Source: Panopea generosa (lineage: Eukaryota > Mollusca > Bivalvia > Adapedonta > Hiatellidae). From it: a stretch of 64,000 bases of DNA. Location: assembly GCA_029582155.1 (NCBI GenBank), contig CM055901.1, positions 24,585,657 through 24,649,656 of the forward strand. Direction: 5' to 3'. Positions 11,380 to 24,236 of this stretch are shown in pieces; within the stretch, counting starts at the first letter, position 1; every line of letters begins with the position of its first letter. The notes under the pieces are model-generated. The model did not search any database. It was not told where the DNA came from and saw only the letters and a program-made list of their open reading frames with translations. Position numbers and translations under genes: made by a program.

Positions 11380-11811
11380 CATGAGGACATGAATCTCAGG
11401 TCAGTCTTCAAGAAACAACCGTATACTATCATTTTAACGGAACAAGACGATAGATAAACGTTTTGGTTTAAACTATATTTATTCGATTATATTACAAACA
11501 TATATATGCAGGGGTACAAAAATTAGAAATGATTTAACAAAAAACAAGCATGGTAAGCTTATGTTACTCATATCCATCGAGATGTCAGAATACGGTGTGA
11601 CTAGCTGTACAGGCATTAGTTCATTTTGCATTAGGGATATAAACTTTCTTAGAGAAATATTAACAAATGTATCCTATATTGGGAACGAATAGTGGGTTAA
11701 CCGCCGTAGATTAAATACAAACTATCACTTTAAGGGAAAGAGAAGATTTATCAACGTTTCAAGAAAAGTATCATATATGAGGACTGAATTTCATGTTAAC
11801 CTTCATCAAAT
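11380..11811 (+). repeat. Degenerate ~110-bp repeat, left flank of the 20-bp satellite
   Basis: Phrases such as AAACTATCACTTTAAGGGAA, GAAGATTTATCAACGTTTC, AAGAAAAGTATCATATATGA and CATGTTAACCTTC appear here and again, in the same order, at 18570-18810. Earlier decayed traces occur at 11399-11480 and 11640-11700. Confidence 0.65.
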
Positions 11812-14800
11812 CCAACTATATACTCTCACTACCAACTATATACTCTCACTACCAACTATATACTCTCACTACCTACTATATACTCTCACTACCAACTATA
11901 TGCTCTCACTACCTACTATATACTCTCACTACCATTTATATACTATATACTCTCACTACCAACTATATACTCTCACTACCAACTATATACTCTCACTACC
12001 TACTATACACTCTCACTACCTACTATATACTCTCACTACCAACTATATACTCTCACTACCTACTATATACTCTCACTACCAACTATATACTCTCACTACA
12101 AGTTATATACTATATACTCTCACTACCAACTATATACTCTCACTTCCAACTATATACTCTCACTACCATATATAAACTAAATTCTCTCACTACCATTTAT
12201 ATACTCTCACTACCAACTATATACTCTCACTACCAACTATATACTCTCACTACCAACTATATACTCTCACTACAAGTTATATACTATATACTCTCACTAC
12301 CAACTATATACTCTCACTTCCAACTATATACTCTCACTACCATATATAAACTAAATTCTCTCACTACCATTTATATACTCTCACTACCAACTATATACTA
12401 CATTCTCTCACTACCAATTATATACTATATACTCTGACTACCAACTATATTTTATATACCATCACTACCAATGATATACTCTCAGTACCAACTATATACT
12501 CTGACTACCAACTATATTTTTAAAACCCTCACTACCAACTATATACTATATACTCTCACTATCAATCATATACTATATACTCTCACTACCAACTATATAC
12601 TCTCACTACCAAATGTATACTATATACTCTCACTACCAACTGTATACTATATACTCTCACTACCAACTTTATACTACATACTCTCACTACCAATTATATA
12701 CTATATACTCTTACTACCAATTATATACTATATATTCTCACTACCAACAATATACTATATACTCTCACTACCAATTATATACCATATACTCTCACTACCA
12801 ACTATATACTTTTACTACCAACTCTATACTATATACTCTCACTACCAACTATATACTTCCACTACTAACTATATACTCTCACTACCAACTATATACTCTC
12901 ACTACCAACTTTATACTATATACTCTCACTGACAACTATATACTCTCACTAACAACTTTATAATATATACTCTCACTACCAACTATAAACTCTCACTATC
13001 ATTTTAGACTAAATACTCTCATTACCAACTATAAACTATATACTCTTACAACCAACTATATACTATATATTCTCACTACCAATTACATACTCTCACAACC
13101 AACTATATACGTTATACTCTCACTATCAACTATATACTCTCACTACCATTTTAGACTAAATACTCTCACTACCAACTCTATACTATATACTCTCACAACC
13201 AACTATACTCAGTCGCAAAAATAAGTGTGCACTACCAACTATATACTTTCACTACCAACTCTATACTATGTACTGTCACTTCCAACTATATACTCTCACT
13301 ACCAACTATATAATTTCACTACCAACTCTATTCTATATACTCTCACTACTAACTATATACTCTCACTACCAACTGTATACTATATACTTTCCCTACCAAC
13401 TCTATACTATATACTCTCACTTCCAACTTTATACTCTCACTACCAAATATATACTTTCACTACCAACTCTATACTATATACTCTCACTACCAACTATATA
13501 CTCTCACAACCAACTTTATACTATATACTCTCGCTACCAACTATAAACTCCCACTATCATTTAAGACTAAATGCTCTCACTACCAACTATAAACTATATA
13601 CTCTCACAACCAACTTTATACTATATATTCTCACTACCAATTATATACTCTCACAACCAACTATATACGTTATGCTCTCACTACCAACTATATACTCTCA
13701 CTACCATTTTAGACTAAATACTCTTACTACAAACTATAAACTATATACTGTCACAACCAGTTATACTCAAGTGCAAAAATAAGTGCACTACCAACTATAT
13801 ACTTTCACAACCAACTCTATACTATGTACTCTCACTACCAACTATATACTCTCACTACCAACTATATACTTTAACTACCAACTCTATACTATATACTCTC
13901 ACTACCAACTATATACTTTCACTACCAACTATATACTTTCACTACCAACTATATACTCTCACTACCAACTATAAACTCTCACCACCATTTTAGACTAAAT
14001 ACTCTCACTACAAACTATAAACTATATACTCTCACAGCCAACTATACTCAAGTGCAAAAATAAGTGTGCACTACCAACTATATACTATATACTTTCACTA
14101 CCAACTCTATACTATGTACTGTCACTACCAGCTATATACTCTCACTATCAGCTATATACTTTCACTACCAACTATATACTCTCACTACCAACCATATACT
14201 CTCACTACCAACTATATACTTTCACTACCAACTATATACTCTCACTACCAACTACATACTCTCACTACCATTTTAGACTAAATACTCTCACTACAAACTA
14301 TAAACTATATACTCTCACAACCAACTATACTCAAGTGCAAAAATAAGTGTGCACTACCAACTTTATAATTTATACTCTCACTACCAACTATAAACTCTCA
14401 CTATCATTTTAGACTAAATACTCTCATTACCAATTATAAACTATATACTCTTACAACCAACTATATACTATATATTCTCACTACCAATTACATACTCTCA
14501 CAACCAACTATATACGTTATACTCTCACTATCAACTATATACTCTCACTACCATTTTAGACTAAATACTCTCACTACCAACTATATACTATATACTCTCA
14601 CAACCAACTATACTCAGTCGCAAAAATAAGTGTGCACTATCAACTATATACTTTCACTACCAACTCTATACTATATACTCTCACTACCAACTATATACTT
14701 TCACTACCAACTATATACTCTCACTACCAACCATATACTCTCACTACCAACTATATACTTTCACTACCAACTATATACTCTCACTACCAACTATATACTC

Positions 14801-17523
14801 TCACTACCATTTTAGACTAAATACTCTCACTACAAACTATAAACTATATACTCTCACAACCAACTATACTCAAGTGCAAAAATAAGTGTGCACTACCAAC
14901 TTTATAATTTATACTCTCACTACCAACTATAAACTCTCACTATCATTTTAGACTAAATACTCTCATTACCAACTATAAACTATATACTCTTACAACCAAC
15001 TATATACTATATATTCTCACTACCAATTACATACTCTCACAACCAACTATATACGTTATACTCTCACTATCAACTATATACTCTCACTACCATTTTAGAC
15101 TAAATACTCTCACTACCAACTATATACTATATACTCTCACAACCAACTATACTCAGTCGCAAAAATAAGTGTGCACTACCAACTATATACTTTCACTACC
15201 AACTCTATACTATGTACTGTCACTACCAACCATATACTCTCACTACCAACTATATACTTTCACTACCAACTATATACTCTCACTACCAACTATATACTCT
15301 CACTACCATTTTAGACTAAATACTCTCACTACAAACTATAAACTATATACTCTCACAACCAACTATACTCAAGTGCAAAATAAGTGTGCACTACCAACTA
15401 TATACTATATACTTTCACTACCAACTCTATACTATGTACTGTCACTACCAACTATATACTCTCACTACCAGCTACATACTTTCACTACCAACTCTATACT
15501 ATATACTCTCACTACCAACTATATACTTTCACTACCAACTATATACTCTCACTACCAACCATATACTCTCACTACCAACTATATACTCTCACTACCAACT
15601 ATATACTATATACTTTCCCTACCAACTCTATACTATATACTCTCACTTCCAACAATTTATTCTCACTACCAACTATGTACTATATACTTTCCCTACCAAC
15701 TATATACTATATACTCTCTCTACCAACTATATACTTTCACTACCAACTATATACTTTCACTACAAACTCTATACTATATACTCTCACTACCAACCATATA
15801 CTTTCACTACCAACTATATACTTTCACTACCAACTCTATACTATATACTCTCACTACCAACTATATACTCTCACTACCAATTATATACTCTCATTACGAA
15901 CTATATACTTTCACTACCAACTATATACTATATACTCTCACTACCAACTCTATACTTTCACTAACAACTATATACTCTCACTATCAACTATATACTCTCA
16001 TTACGAATTATATACTTTCACTACCAACTATATACTATATACTCTCACTACCAACTCTATACTTTCACTACCAACTATATACTCTCACTATCAACTATAT
16101 ACTCTCATTACGAACTATATACTTTCACTACCAACTATATACTATATACTCTCACTACCAACTCTATACTTTCACTACCAACTATATACTCTCACTATCA
16201 AATATATACTCTCATTATGAACTATATACTTTCACTACTAACTATATACTCTATACTCTCACTACCAACCCTATACTTTATACTCTGACTACCACCTATA
16301 TACTTTCACTACCAACGATATACTGTATACTCTCACTACCAACTTTATACTCTTACTACGAACTATATACTCTCACTACCAACAATATACTCTCACTACC
16401 AACTATATGCTCTCACTACCAACTATATACTTTCACTTCCAACTAACTACTCTCACTACCAACTATATACTCTCACTACCAACTATATACTCTCACTATC
16501 AACTGTATACTCTCACTACGAACTATAAACTTTCACTACCAACTATATACTATATGCTGTCACTTCATACTCAATGATTTATACTCTCACTATCAACTAT
16601 ATACTCTCACTACGAACTATAAACTTTCACTACCAACTATATACTATATACTCTCACTACCAACTATAAACTCTCACTACGATTTATATACTCTCACTAC
16701 CAACTGTATACTCTCACTACCAACTATATACTGTCACTACCAACTATATACTCTCACTACCAACTATATACACCCTCTACGAACTATATACTCTCATTAT
16801 CAACTATATACTTTCACTACCAACTATATGCTCTCACTACCAACTATATACTTTCACTTCAAACTATATACTTTCACTACCACTTATATACTCTCACTAC
16901 CAACAATATACTCTCACTACCAACTATATACTCTCACTACCAACTATATACTCTCACTTCCAACGATATACTCTCACTACCAACTATATACTCTCACTAC
17001 CAACTATAAACTCTCACTACCAACTATATACTTTCACTACCAACTATATATTTTCACTACCAACTATATACTCTCACTACCAACTATATACTTTCACTAC
17101 CAACTATATATTTTCACTACCAACTATATACTCTCACTACCAACTATATACTTTCACTACCAACTATATATTTTCACTACCAACTATATACTTTCACTAC
17201 CAACTATATATTTTCACTACCAACTATATACTCTCACTACCAACTATATACTTTCACTACCAACTATATATTTTCACTACCAACTATATACTCTCACTAC
17301 CAACTATATACTTTCACTACCAACTATATATTTTCACTACCAACTATATACTATATACTTTCACTACCAACTATACACTATATTCTTAAACTTCCAACTA
17401 TATACTATATACTTTCAATACCAACTATATACTATATACTTTCACTACCAATATATACTATATACTTTCACTACCAGCTATATACTGTATACTTTCACTA
17501 CCAACTATATACTCTTACTACCA
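11812..17523. repeat. 20-bp satellite array, 5.7 kb, with several higher-order periods
   Basis: The unit is CTATATACTCTCACTACCAA. Common variants replace CTC by TTC or carry a partial duplication (TATACTATATAC). Higher-order units are 60 bp (17031-17345, three variants in rotation), 107 bp (four copies, 15880-16260), about 283 bp marked by GCAAAAATAAGTG (13215, 13773, 14054, 14337, 14620, 14876, 15159, 15375), and 539 bp (14337-14876 repeated at 14876-15415). All three + frames are open over long stretches because the unit lacks stops; none is a gene. Confidence 0.97.
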
Positions 17524-17564
17524 TTAAGGGAAAGCGAAGATTTATAAACGTCTCAAGAGAAAAC

Positions 17565-17570
<6 letters not shown>

Positions 17571-17600
<30 letters not shown>

Positions 17601-17868
17601 ATTGATTGATTGATTGAATATTTAGCGTCATTTTTATGCCACCAAGGGCTAACAGACGATCAGTTAACCTTACCACTGTTTCCTTGATCCTGCAACGTAA
17701 ACAAGTACTCGAGCACATCCCACTTGAATCAGCGGTGAGAGACGAATGATAATGAGGCACAATGTGTATTAATCGTGTATCAATCACTTGTCGGGCGGGG
17801 ATTCGAACTCATGACCACTGAATTGAGTCAGTTTAACGCGTTACCGACTGAGCTAATCGGTCCCGGCA
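17571..17868 (-). mobile_element. Family-2 SINE with (ATTG)n tail, minus strand
   Basis: The minus-strand order is a tRNA-like head (GATTAGCTCAGTCGGTAACG, B box GAGTTCGAATCCCCGCC), the shared body, GGCATAAAAATGACGC, and an (AATC)n tail at 17571-17616. AGAGAAAA at 17556 and 17872 may be the target duplication. It sits between the 20-bp satellite and the 63/53-bp array. Confidence 0.9.
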
Positions 17869-17894
17869 GAGAGAGAAAATGAACAAAAGTAGCA

Positions 17895-18610
17895 AATACG
17901 TAGACCATATACTAACTAATACTTAAGGGAAACGAATAGATTTATAAACGTCTCCAATACGTACACTAAATACATAAACTATTTCTTTAAAGAAACGAAG
18001 AGATTTACAATACGTAGACCAAATACATAAACTATTACTTTAAAGAAACGAGAAGATTTATAAACGTCTTCAATACGTAGGCCAAATACATAAACTATTT
18101 CTTTAAAGAAACGAAGAGATTTACAATACGTAGACCAAATACATAAACTATTTCTTTAAAGAAACGAAGAGATTAACAATACGTAGTCTAAATACATAAA
18201 CTATTTCTTTAAAGAAACGAGAAGATTTATAAACGTCTCCAATACGTAGACCAAATACATAAACTATTTCTTTAAAGAAACGAAGAGATTAACAATACGT
18301 AGACTAAATACATAAACTATTTCTTTAAAGAAACGAGAAGATTTATAAACGTCTCCAATACGTAGACCAAATACATAAACTATTACTTCAGAGAAACGAG
18401 GAGATTTATAAATGTTTCCAGTACGTAGACCAAATACATAGACTATTACTTTAGAGAAACGAGGAGATTTATCAATGTCTCCAGTACGTAGACCAAATAC
18501 ATAAACTATTACTTTAGAGAAACGAGAAGATTTATAAATGTCTCCAGTACGTAGACCAAATACATAAACTATTACTTTAAGGAAACGAGAAGATTTATAA
18601 ACGTCCCAAG
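17895..18610. repeat. 63/53-bp tandem array (12 units)
   Basis: Units start with ACGTAGACCAAATACATAAA and contain CTTTAAAGAAACGA and GAAGATTTATAAACGTCTCC. Full 63-bp units and 53-bp units lacking TATAAACGTC alternate (116-bp pairs) at 18125-18356. The last four starts, from 18356, are exactly 63 bp apart. Confidence 0.92.
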
Positions 18611-19530
18611 AGAAATAGCAAGAAAAGTATCATATACGAAGAATAAACCTCAGGTTAACCTTTGTAGATCATATTCTATCACTTTCATGTGTAGAAATGA
18701 TTTTAGAAACATCTCAAGAAAAATAGTAATACAAGTATTATATATATATATATATACCTGGAATGGATCTCCGGATAACGTTCGTAGACTAAACATATAC
18801 TATCACTTAACGTCTTACACCACCTTAAATTTCCCATATGGCTCCGTTGTAACACTTTTGTACACAACACAAAGTCAAAATCTGCAGCATGACTGTGTCT
18901 CTAATCAAATTCTCCCTGGATCAACATAAGTAGTTACAAACAAATATTATAGTTTGAGTCCCTTTTTTATTTTATTTTTTTAATTCTAAATTTAATTGTT
19001 TTGTAATACCTGTCAACGAAAAGAGTGGTGTTACAGCATCAGTCCGCCGAAGATACGCTTCGACCCAACAAGCCTAATATGACAAACAATTGGCTAGATG
19101 TCTGGTATCAGCATCACATTGTCTGTGGTCATTTCTAAAATAGTTATCAGTTAAGTGAATATATAATCACTGTTATAAAAAGTCACCAAAATGAAAAATA
19201 AAATAGAAACTACATTAACTGCTACCTCCTTCATCTGTCGGTCCGGAATATTCAAGGGAGAAAAAAGTGGCGTGAGTCTTTAATGGGAAAGAAAAGCTTT
19301 ATAAACCTCTCAAGAGAAACAATAAGCCAACTTGAAGCATCATTTGAAGATCTACATAAATCTCCAGAGAGAAATACGAGGAATGTATCTCAGGTTTATC
19401 TCTATAAAACCAACCTGGAGCATCATTTGAAGATCTACATAAATCTCCACAGAGAAATACGAGAAATAGAGATGAAATATAATTTTATTAATATTTGCAA
19501 CTGTGACAAATTGTCTAGACGTTTGTAGTG
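18611..19530 (+). repeat. Degenerate ~110-bp repeats plus an 83-bp duplication, right flank
   Basis: Decayed units repeat CTCAAGAGAAA, AAGTATCATATA, CTCAGGTTAACC and CATATACTATCACTT. At 19338 and 19421 the phrase CATCATTTGAAGATCTACAT recurs with an 83-bp period. An (AT)n run lies at 18738-18756. Confidence 0.6.
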
Positions 19531-20073
19531 ACATATTTACGTCAAATACAAGATACTTTATTCTATTTTTTTTTATTTAAACTTATTCATTTTACTTCGA
19601 TTGTGCAAGAAATTGTATATATATTTCTGTACAAGTCTTGGATTGTGCAACTAGTTCAATTCTTAAACAAATCAAACTCGAAGTCTTTCTAGGTAGAATC
19701 AGTACTAAGCATATAGGGATAAAGTTTCTAACTCAATGACACGACACATAGTCGAGGTGGAGGGCCGAGGTTTTTTAATCACAATCTGATGAGCTTGAAA
19801 TAGTATCTGAAAAAATGAACTGATGCGTGATAAGATTGGGCATATACCTTAGAACGATCTCAAAGCATCTGTTGAATAGTTCTCAATAATGTCGATTGCG
19901 AGTTAGAATCTCTTTGGGACCTTAACGTTCGAAATTACTTTGGTTGCGTTTGAATATTTGGATATTGTGTTTTCTTATTAATAATTCCATTCCATAATTT
20001 ACCGGTTGTTGTATTTTTCCTAATTATTATGTCTAATTCTTTTGAGGTCTGAGGCTCTTTTAGTGTCTATTGA
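19531..20073. other. AT-rich non-coding, nothing recognised
   Basis: No repeat or coding signal seen. Confidence 0.5.
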
Positions 20074-20363
20074 GGCATAGTACCACCATTGGAAAAAAGT
20101 AAGTGCTTTCGTGGGGTAGTCACACACTGGCGATTATAAATAATCCTTGTTTCTTCTTCTTTAAAAATGCTTTTTCCTTATTTTAATGCTTATTTTTTTA
20201 TTTGAATGGATTTTTTGATGCATTTTGAATATTTTGAAAACATTGTCGTGTTTGAATAGTGAATTGAGAAAAAAATTGATGCGTGGAAATTGGGGTATAA
20301 ATACATAATTTCGGAAGTCTACTTTAACTTTGTCAACAATGGTATATGAACAGAAAACAAGAA
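20074..20363 (-). mobile_element. 470-bp TIR element, 3' half, split by an insertion
   Basis: On the minus strand this matches the second half of the 59809 and 60832 copies: AAGTAGACTTCCGAAAT, CCCCAATTTCC, TTCAAACACGACAATG and the end CCAATGGTGGTACTATGCCT. The first half continues at about 21680. Confidence 0.8.
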
Positions 20364-21672
20364 ATGTCACTGGTAAGTGTCGCATGCCCCCGAAATGGTT
20401 GTTGAAAAATAACAATAAAATTATGTTATAATAGGTAGCGATGTATCCATGAATATCAAGAGTAATGGACTGATGTTTCAGTCTAGACATGCAATTTCAT
20501 GTTTTTTACATTAAAGCGTGACTTTGATCTTGATCTTTGTGTAACCTTGACCTTGACATCTGATGTAATGGTCTGGGTATTTCAACAGTTAAATGCTATT
20601 GAAACACCATCATGACATGCTGATCACTTGCGTAAAGATATTTTAAAATCCCTAAATGTAAGACAAAGTTACAGATCAAATATTGATAAATTGAGTAAAG
20701 TGTTTTTGAAATCCATCCATGCATGATAAAGTTAAAGGATTCAAAGTGTTGTCATACATACCAAAAGTGTGACCTTGACCTCTGAGGTATGGGTCTAGGT
20801 CTTACTTATGACACGTCGTCATGTCATCTTGATAAATTGAGCCAAGTTAAAGGCAAAGTCTCAGACCAGACACACAATATCAAACAAATTGAAAGTGTGA
20901 CCTTGATCTTTGAGGAAAGGTTCTGGGTCTTACATGCGACACTTAATTGTGTCCTGTTGATCAACTGAGCCAAGTGTTTTTAAAATTTATCCATAGATGA
21001 CAGACCCAAAGTGTTTGAGGTACGGGTGTGGGTCTAACTCGCGACACGTCGTCATGTTATGTTTATCAATTGTAGCAAGTATCATTAAAATCCACCTATG
21101 CATGACAAAGTTACAAGCCGGACACGAAATCTCACACAAACTCGAAGTGTTGTCAAACAAACTCAAATTGTGACCTTGACCTTTGAGGTATGGGTGTGGG
21201 TCTTACTCGCGACACGTTGTCATGTTATGTTGATCATTTGTACCAAGTTTCAACAAAATCCATCCATGCATGACAAAGATACATGTTATAAAACATCTTT
21301 ATTTTCATAAAACAAAACCAAACCTATTTTCTTTTTAACCCTTATGTCACAAACCTTGAGATCCAACCCTAATGACACTAAAAAAGAATGAAAAAAGGTG
21401 AAAAAAAAGTGAAAGAAAAATGTGAAAAAAATGGAATTAACCCCACAATGCCATTTGGACGCATTTTCGCACTTGTGGGGTAAACATTGCACCCTACAAG
21501 TACCAAAAAACCCCACAATGCCATTCTGTACTGGCAACGCAACCCACAACCGCCGCTCCAGACGTACGGACAGACGGACGGACGGACGGACGCTGCGATT
21601 ACTATATGCCACTCCAAAAATTTGTTTCGTTTTTTTAGGGGGTGGTGATGGACCGGGGGGGGGGGGTGCATA
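20364..21672 (+). mobile_element. Long pearl-like element with about five tandem core units
   Basis: It begins AAGAAATGTCACTGGTAAGT. It has degenerate core units of about 120-250 bp beginning near 20520, 20768, 20898, 21018 and 21172, each with GTGACCTTGACC and GACACGTCGTCATGTTATG. It then has (GACG)n at 21565-21592, GCTGCGATTACTATATGCC and a G12 run ending TGCATAA. The order is that of bivalve pearl/CvA elements: tandem core, tetranucleotide microsatellite, right terminus. It sits inside the 470-bp TIR element. Confidence 0.75.
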
Positions 21673-21858
21673 AACAATTCTTATATGACACATGACCCCT
21701 ACTTTTCTCGTCATATTTTGGTAGTGCACAGGTTGACAAACAGTTAAATGTAAGTTTCACTTCTTTCATTTGGGTCTCTCTGTGAATGACAAGCCTTCAA
21801 ACTTTTATTATTTACTATAGAAATAAAGAACAAAATCAATGGTGGGGTTACACCTTGA
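21673..21858 (-). mobile_element. 470-bp TIR element, 5' half, split by an insertion
   Basis: The minus strand reads AAGGTGTAACCCCACCATTG, AATAATAAAAGTTTGAAGGC, GTAGGGGTCATGTGTCATAT, the same as the first 190 bases of the copies at 59809 and 60832. Confidence 0.85.
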
Positions 21859-22434
21859 AGATAGACAACGCTGAAACCAGTTCTAGGGGCGTGGTGTATA
21901 ATGCATGTTTCAGTACCCGCCACGAATAGTTTGTTTGCGTTCCTTGCTTGCAAGGCATCATTTTATCAGATGCTATCAGCAGTGTTAGCGAAGAGGCTTT
22001 AATAGGGGCGTGTGTACAATCTATACTAAATATGACAGCGGTTAATTGAATAATTATCGATTCGTGACTTGGTACGATAATGTTTGTATTATATGTGTTT
22101 ATCAATAGCATTGATATGTAATAAAGTAGTTTTATCTTCGTAATACGTATAATGTGAATCCTTATAAAACCACGTTTATGTATTCAGCTTGTATAAATAT
22201 TATTGATGTCTGATTAAGTAGCACTTACCTCCTGTCTACGTTCTTCTTTGTGTTGTGTGGCAAATTCAATTCCACAAACGAAAGGTTAAGCGTCAACGAT
22301 TACATATACGTGCATGTCTGTGTTTTACAACATGTGCATTATGTCGTATTGTTAGTTTTCTGGCGGGGATAATTTTATTTATATTGTCTCGTCGTATGTC
22401 CTTGGGCCAGAGCTGTTGTTCAAACAAGCAGAAT
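21859..22434. other. Non-coding, nothing recognised
   Basis: No repeat or coding signal seen. Confidence 0.5.
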
Positions 22435-22678
22435 GGGATGCGTTTCACAAAAAAAAACTTACGACAAAAATCGTCGTTAACGTTTACCAACAATTATTCA
22501 TAATATGTTTAATTTTCATCCAAATGAAGCCAAGTTTGCTCAAATCATGCAGAAAGTTATATAGTTTCTGAAAGAACAATCATTTTAAATGTCGATCAAA
22601 ATTTGAACACACAACGGAAGAATTGTCAAATTGACGTACGTCGATTTTTATCGCAATTTATTTTGTGAAACGCAACCC
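22435..22678. mobile_element. MITE with ~43-bp terminal inverted repeats
   Basis: The left end GGGATGCGTTTCACAAAAAA is mirrored by GGGTTGCGTTTCACAAAATA at the right end. Similarity continues through TTACGACAAAAATCGTCGT at the left and the inverse of ACGTCGATTTTTATCGCAAT at the right. 244 bp, no coding capacity. Confidence 0.85.
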
Positions 22679-23922
22679 TCAGGTGTTTAGTACCTCAAAA
22701 GAGAAACAAAAAATCAACATAAAGAAAAAGCACACACCATTCCCATTGTCATGCGATATCTTGAAAAGAAGTTAAAAATGGTCACAAAACAGGAAGGTCT
22801 AATATTGATTAATTTGTACGTAAGATATGAGAATATTATAGGTACATGTAGATAATGTTAGCCAATAAATACAGTGTTTTTTTTTATCCAAAATAGTAAT
22901 TATATGTGGGCGGCAAATTGCACCTATTTTAGCAAAATCATCCCAACAGTAGTAAAAAGCGTGAATGCCTCTGGCAAGTTTATGGATTTCTATATGTTAA
23001 ATTATTGATTACGGATTGTAGGTTTTCCCTATAGCATTTTTAGCAGACATTTAGTTTTACAATGCGTCATTCAAACATAAACATTCAATATAAACGAGGA
23101 GATTCTTAAATGCGTTTACATTTAATCGCTGAAAGTTTCTAATTTAGAAGAAAAAAAAATATTGTAACAATATATTCATCTGTTGGCAAGGAAACAAGTC
23201 GACGGAAGTAACTTTTGGCTTATAATTGAGATGTGTAATTTTATTGTTCTTTTTAACAAAATATAGAATTCCACATGGATCCGTATGTGCCCAGGTAGTT
23301 AGTGGCGCTGCCCAAAGGTCATTTATTTGTCAATATTTAAGTCGTGAACTGAACCCAGATTAATCCAAAATACAGCATGAGAGACGTTTGCAAGAAACTT
23401 GTGGAAGGATGATGTGTTTGCACACAAGCGTTCTGAGATCATGATTGGTCATTATAACTGGATATCATAATATACATAAATCACATTAAAACTGAAAAAA
23501 GACATAACACCAGTGTAGATACTAGTATGAAATCACGAGCGAACAGGCAAGTTCCAGATAACGATTTTAATTAAGTCTGTTCCAGAGACCTCCTTTTGAT
23601 AAATACATGTTCTACAGTACATTATTGGAAACAAAGCACGACAAATTGTTTAATGGAATACAGGGAGAAAGAACACGACTGGTATAATTGGATTATTGTG
23701 TCAGCTATAAGGTCATTGCTTCCAACTATATATACCACGGAGTTTCTTTTGAAATAGAAGAATTTCGGAACATTAGATTAACAATGACTTAATATCCTTA
23801 CCGAAAGACTATAGTGGCATTGCCGGTAATAAAATTCAATGCAAAAAAAACAACAACATGAAAACGACATTAAGCAAACTGGCAAATATATGGGATGTAG
23901 TTTCTTTAACTATAACTTAAGC
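22679..23922. other. AT-rich non-coding, nothing recognised
   Basis: No repeat or coding signal could be supported. Confidence 0.5.
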
Positions 23923-23936
23923 TTTAACCGGTTTAA

Positions 23937-24222
23937 TGCCGGGCCCGATTAGTTCAGACGGTTACGCGTCTGGCTATCAATCCAGGGGTTGTGAGTTCGA
24001 ATCCTCGCCCGGCAACAGCCTCCGTGATGATTAATATACGACATTGTGTCTCATTATCATTCGTCTCTCACCACTGATTCAAGTGGGAAAGTTATCAGTT
24101 ACTTGCGGAGATGGGGTGTGCTCGAGTACTGGTTAATCCCAGGAAACAGTGGTTAGGTTAACTGATCGTCTGTTAGCCCTCGATGGCATAAAAATGACGC
24201 TAAATATTCAATCAATCAATCA
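23937..24222 (+). mobile_element. Family-2 SINE, plus strand
   Basis: The tRNA-like head begins TGCCGGGCCCGATTAGTTCA, with A box near 23951 and B box GAGTTCGAATCC (23993-24004). The head's first and last seven bases can pair as an acceptor stem. The tail is (ATCA)n at 24209-24222. A diverged 14-bp flanking duplication (11 of 14 bases) lies at 23923-23936 and 24223-24236, which fixes both ends. Confidence 0.9.
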
Positions 24223-24236
24223 ATTAACTGTTTTAA

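Noticed and set aside
11777..17547. Long + open frames (up to 425 codons) rich in Tyr, Thr and Leu
   Set aside because: The 20-bp unit lacks stop codons in most frames. Several overlapping frames are open at once, which coding sequence would not show.
23937..24013. Functional tRNA gene
   Set aside because: The T-arm is poorly paired and the sequence continues into a body and tail shared with other dispersed copies, so it is a SINE head.
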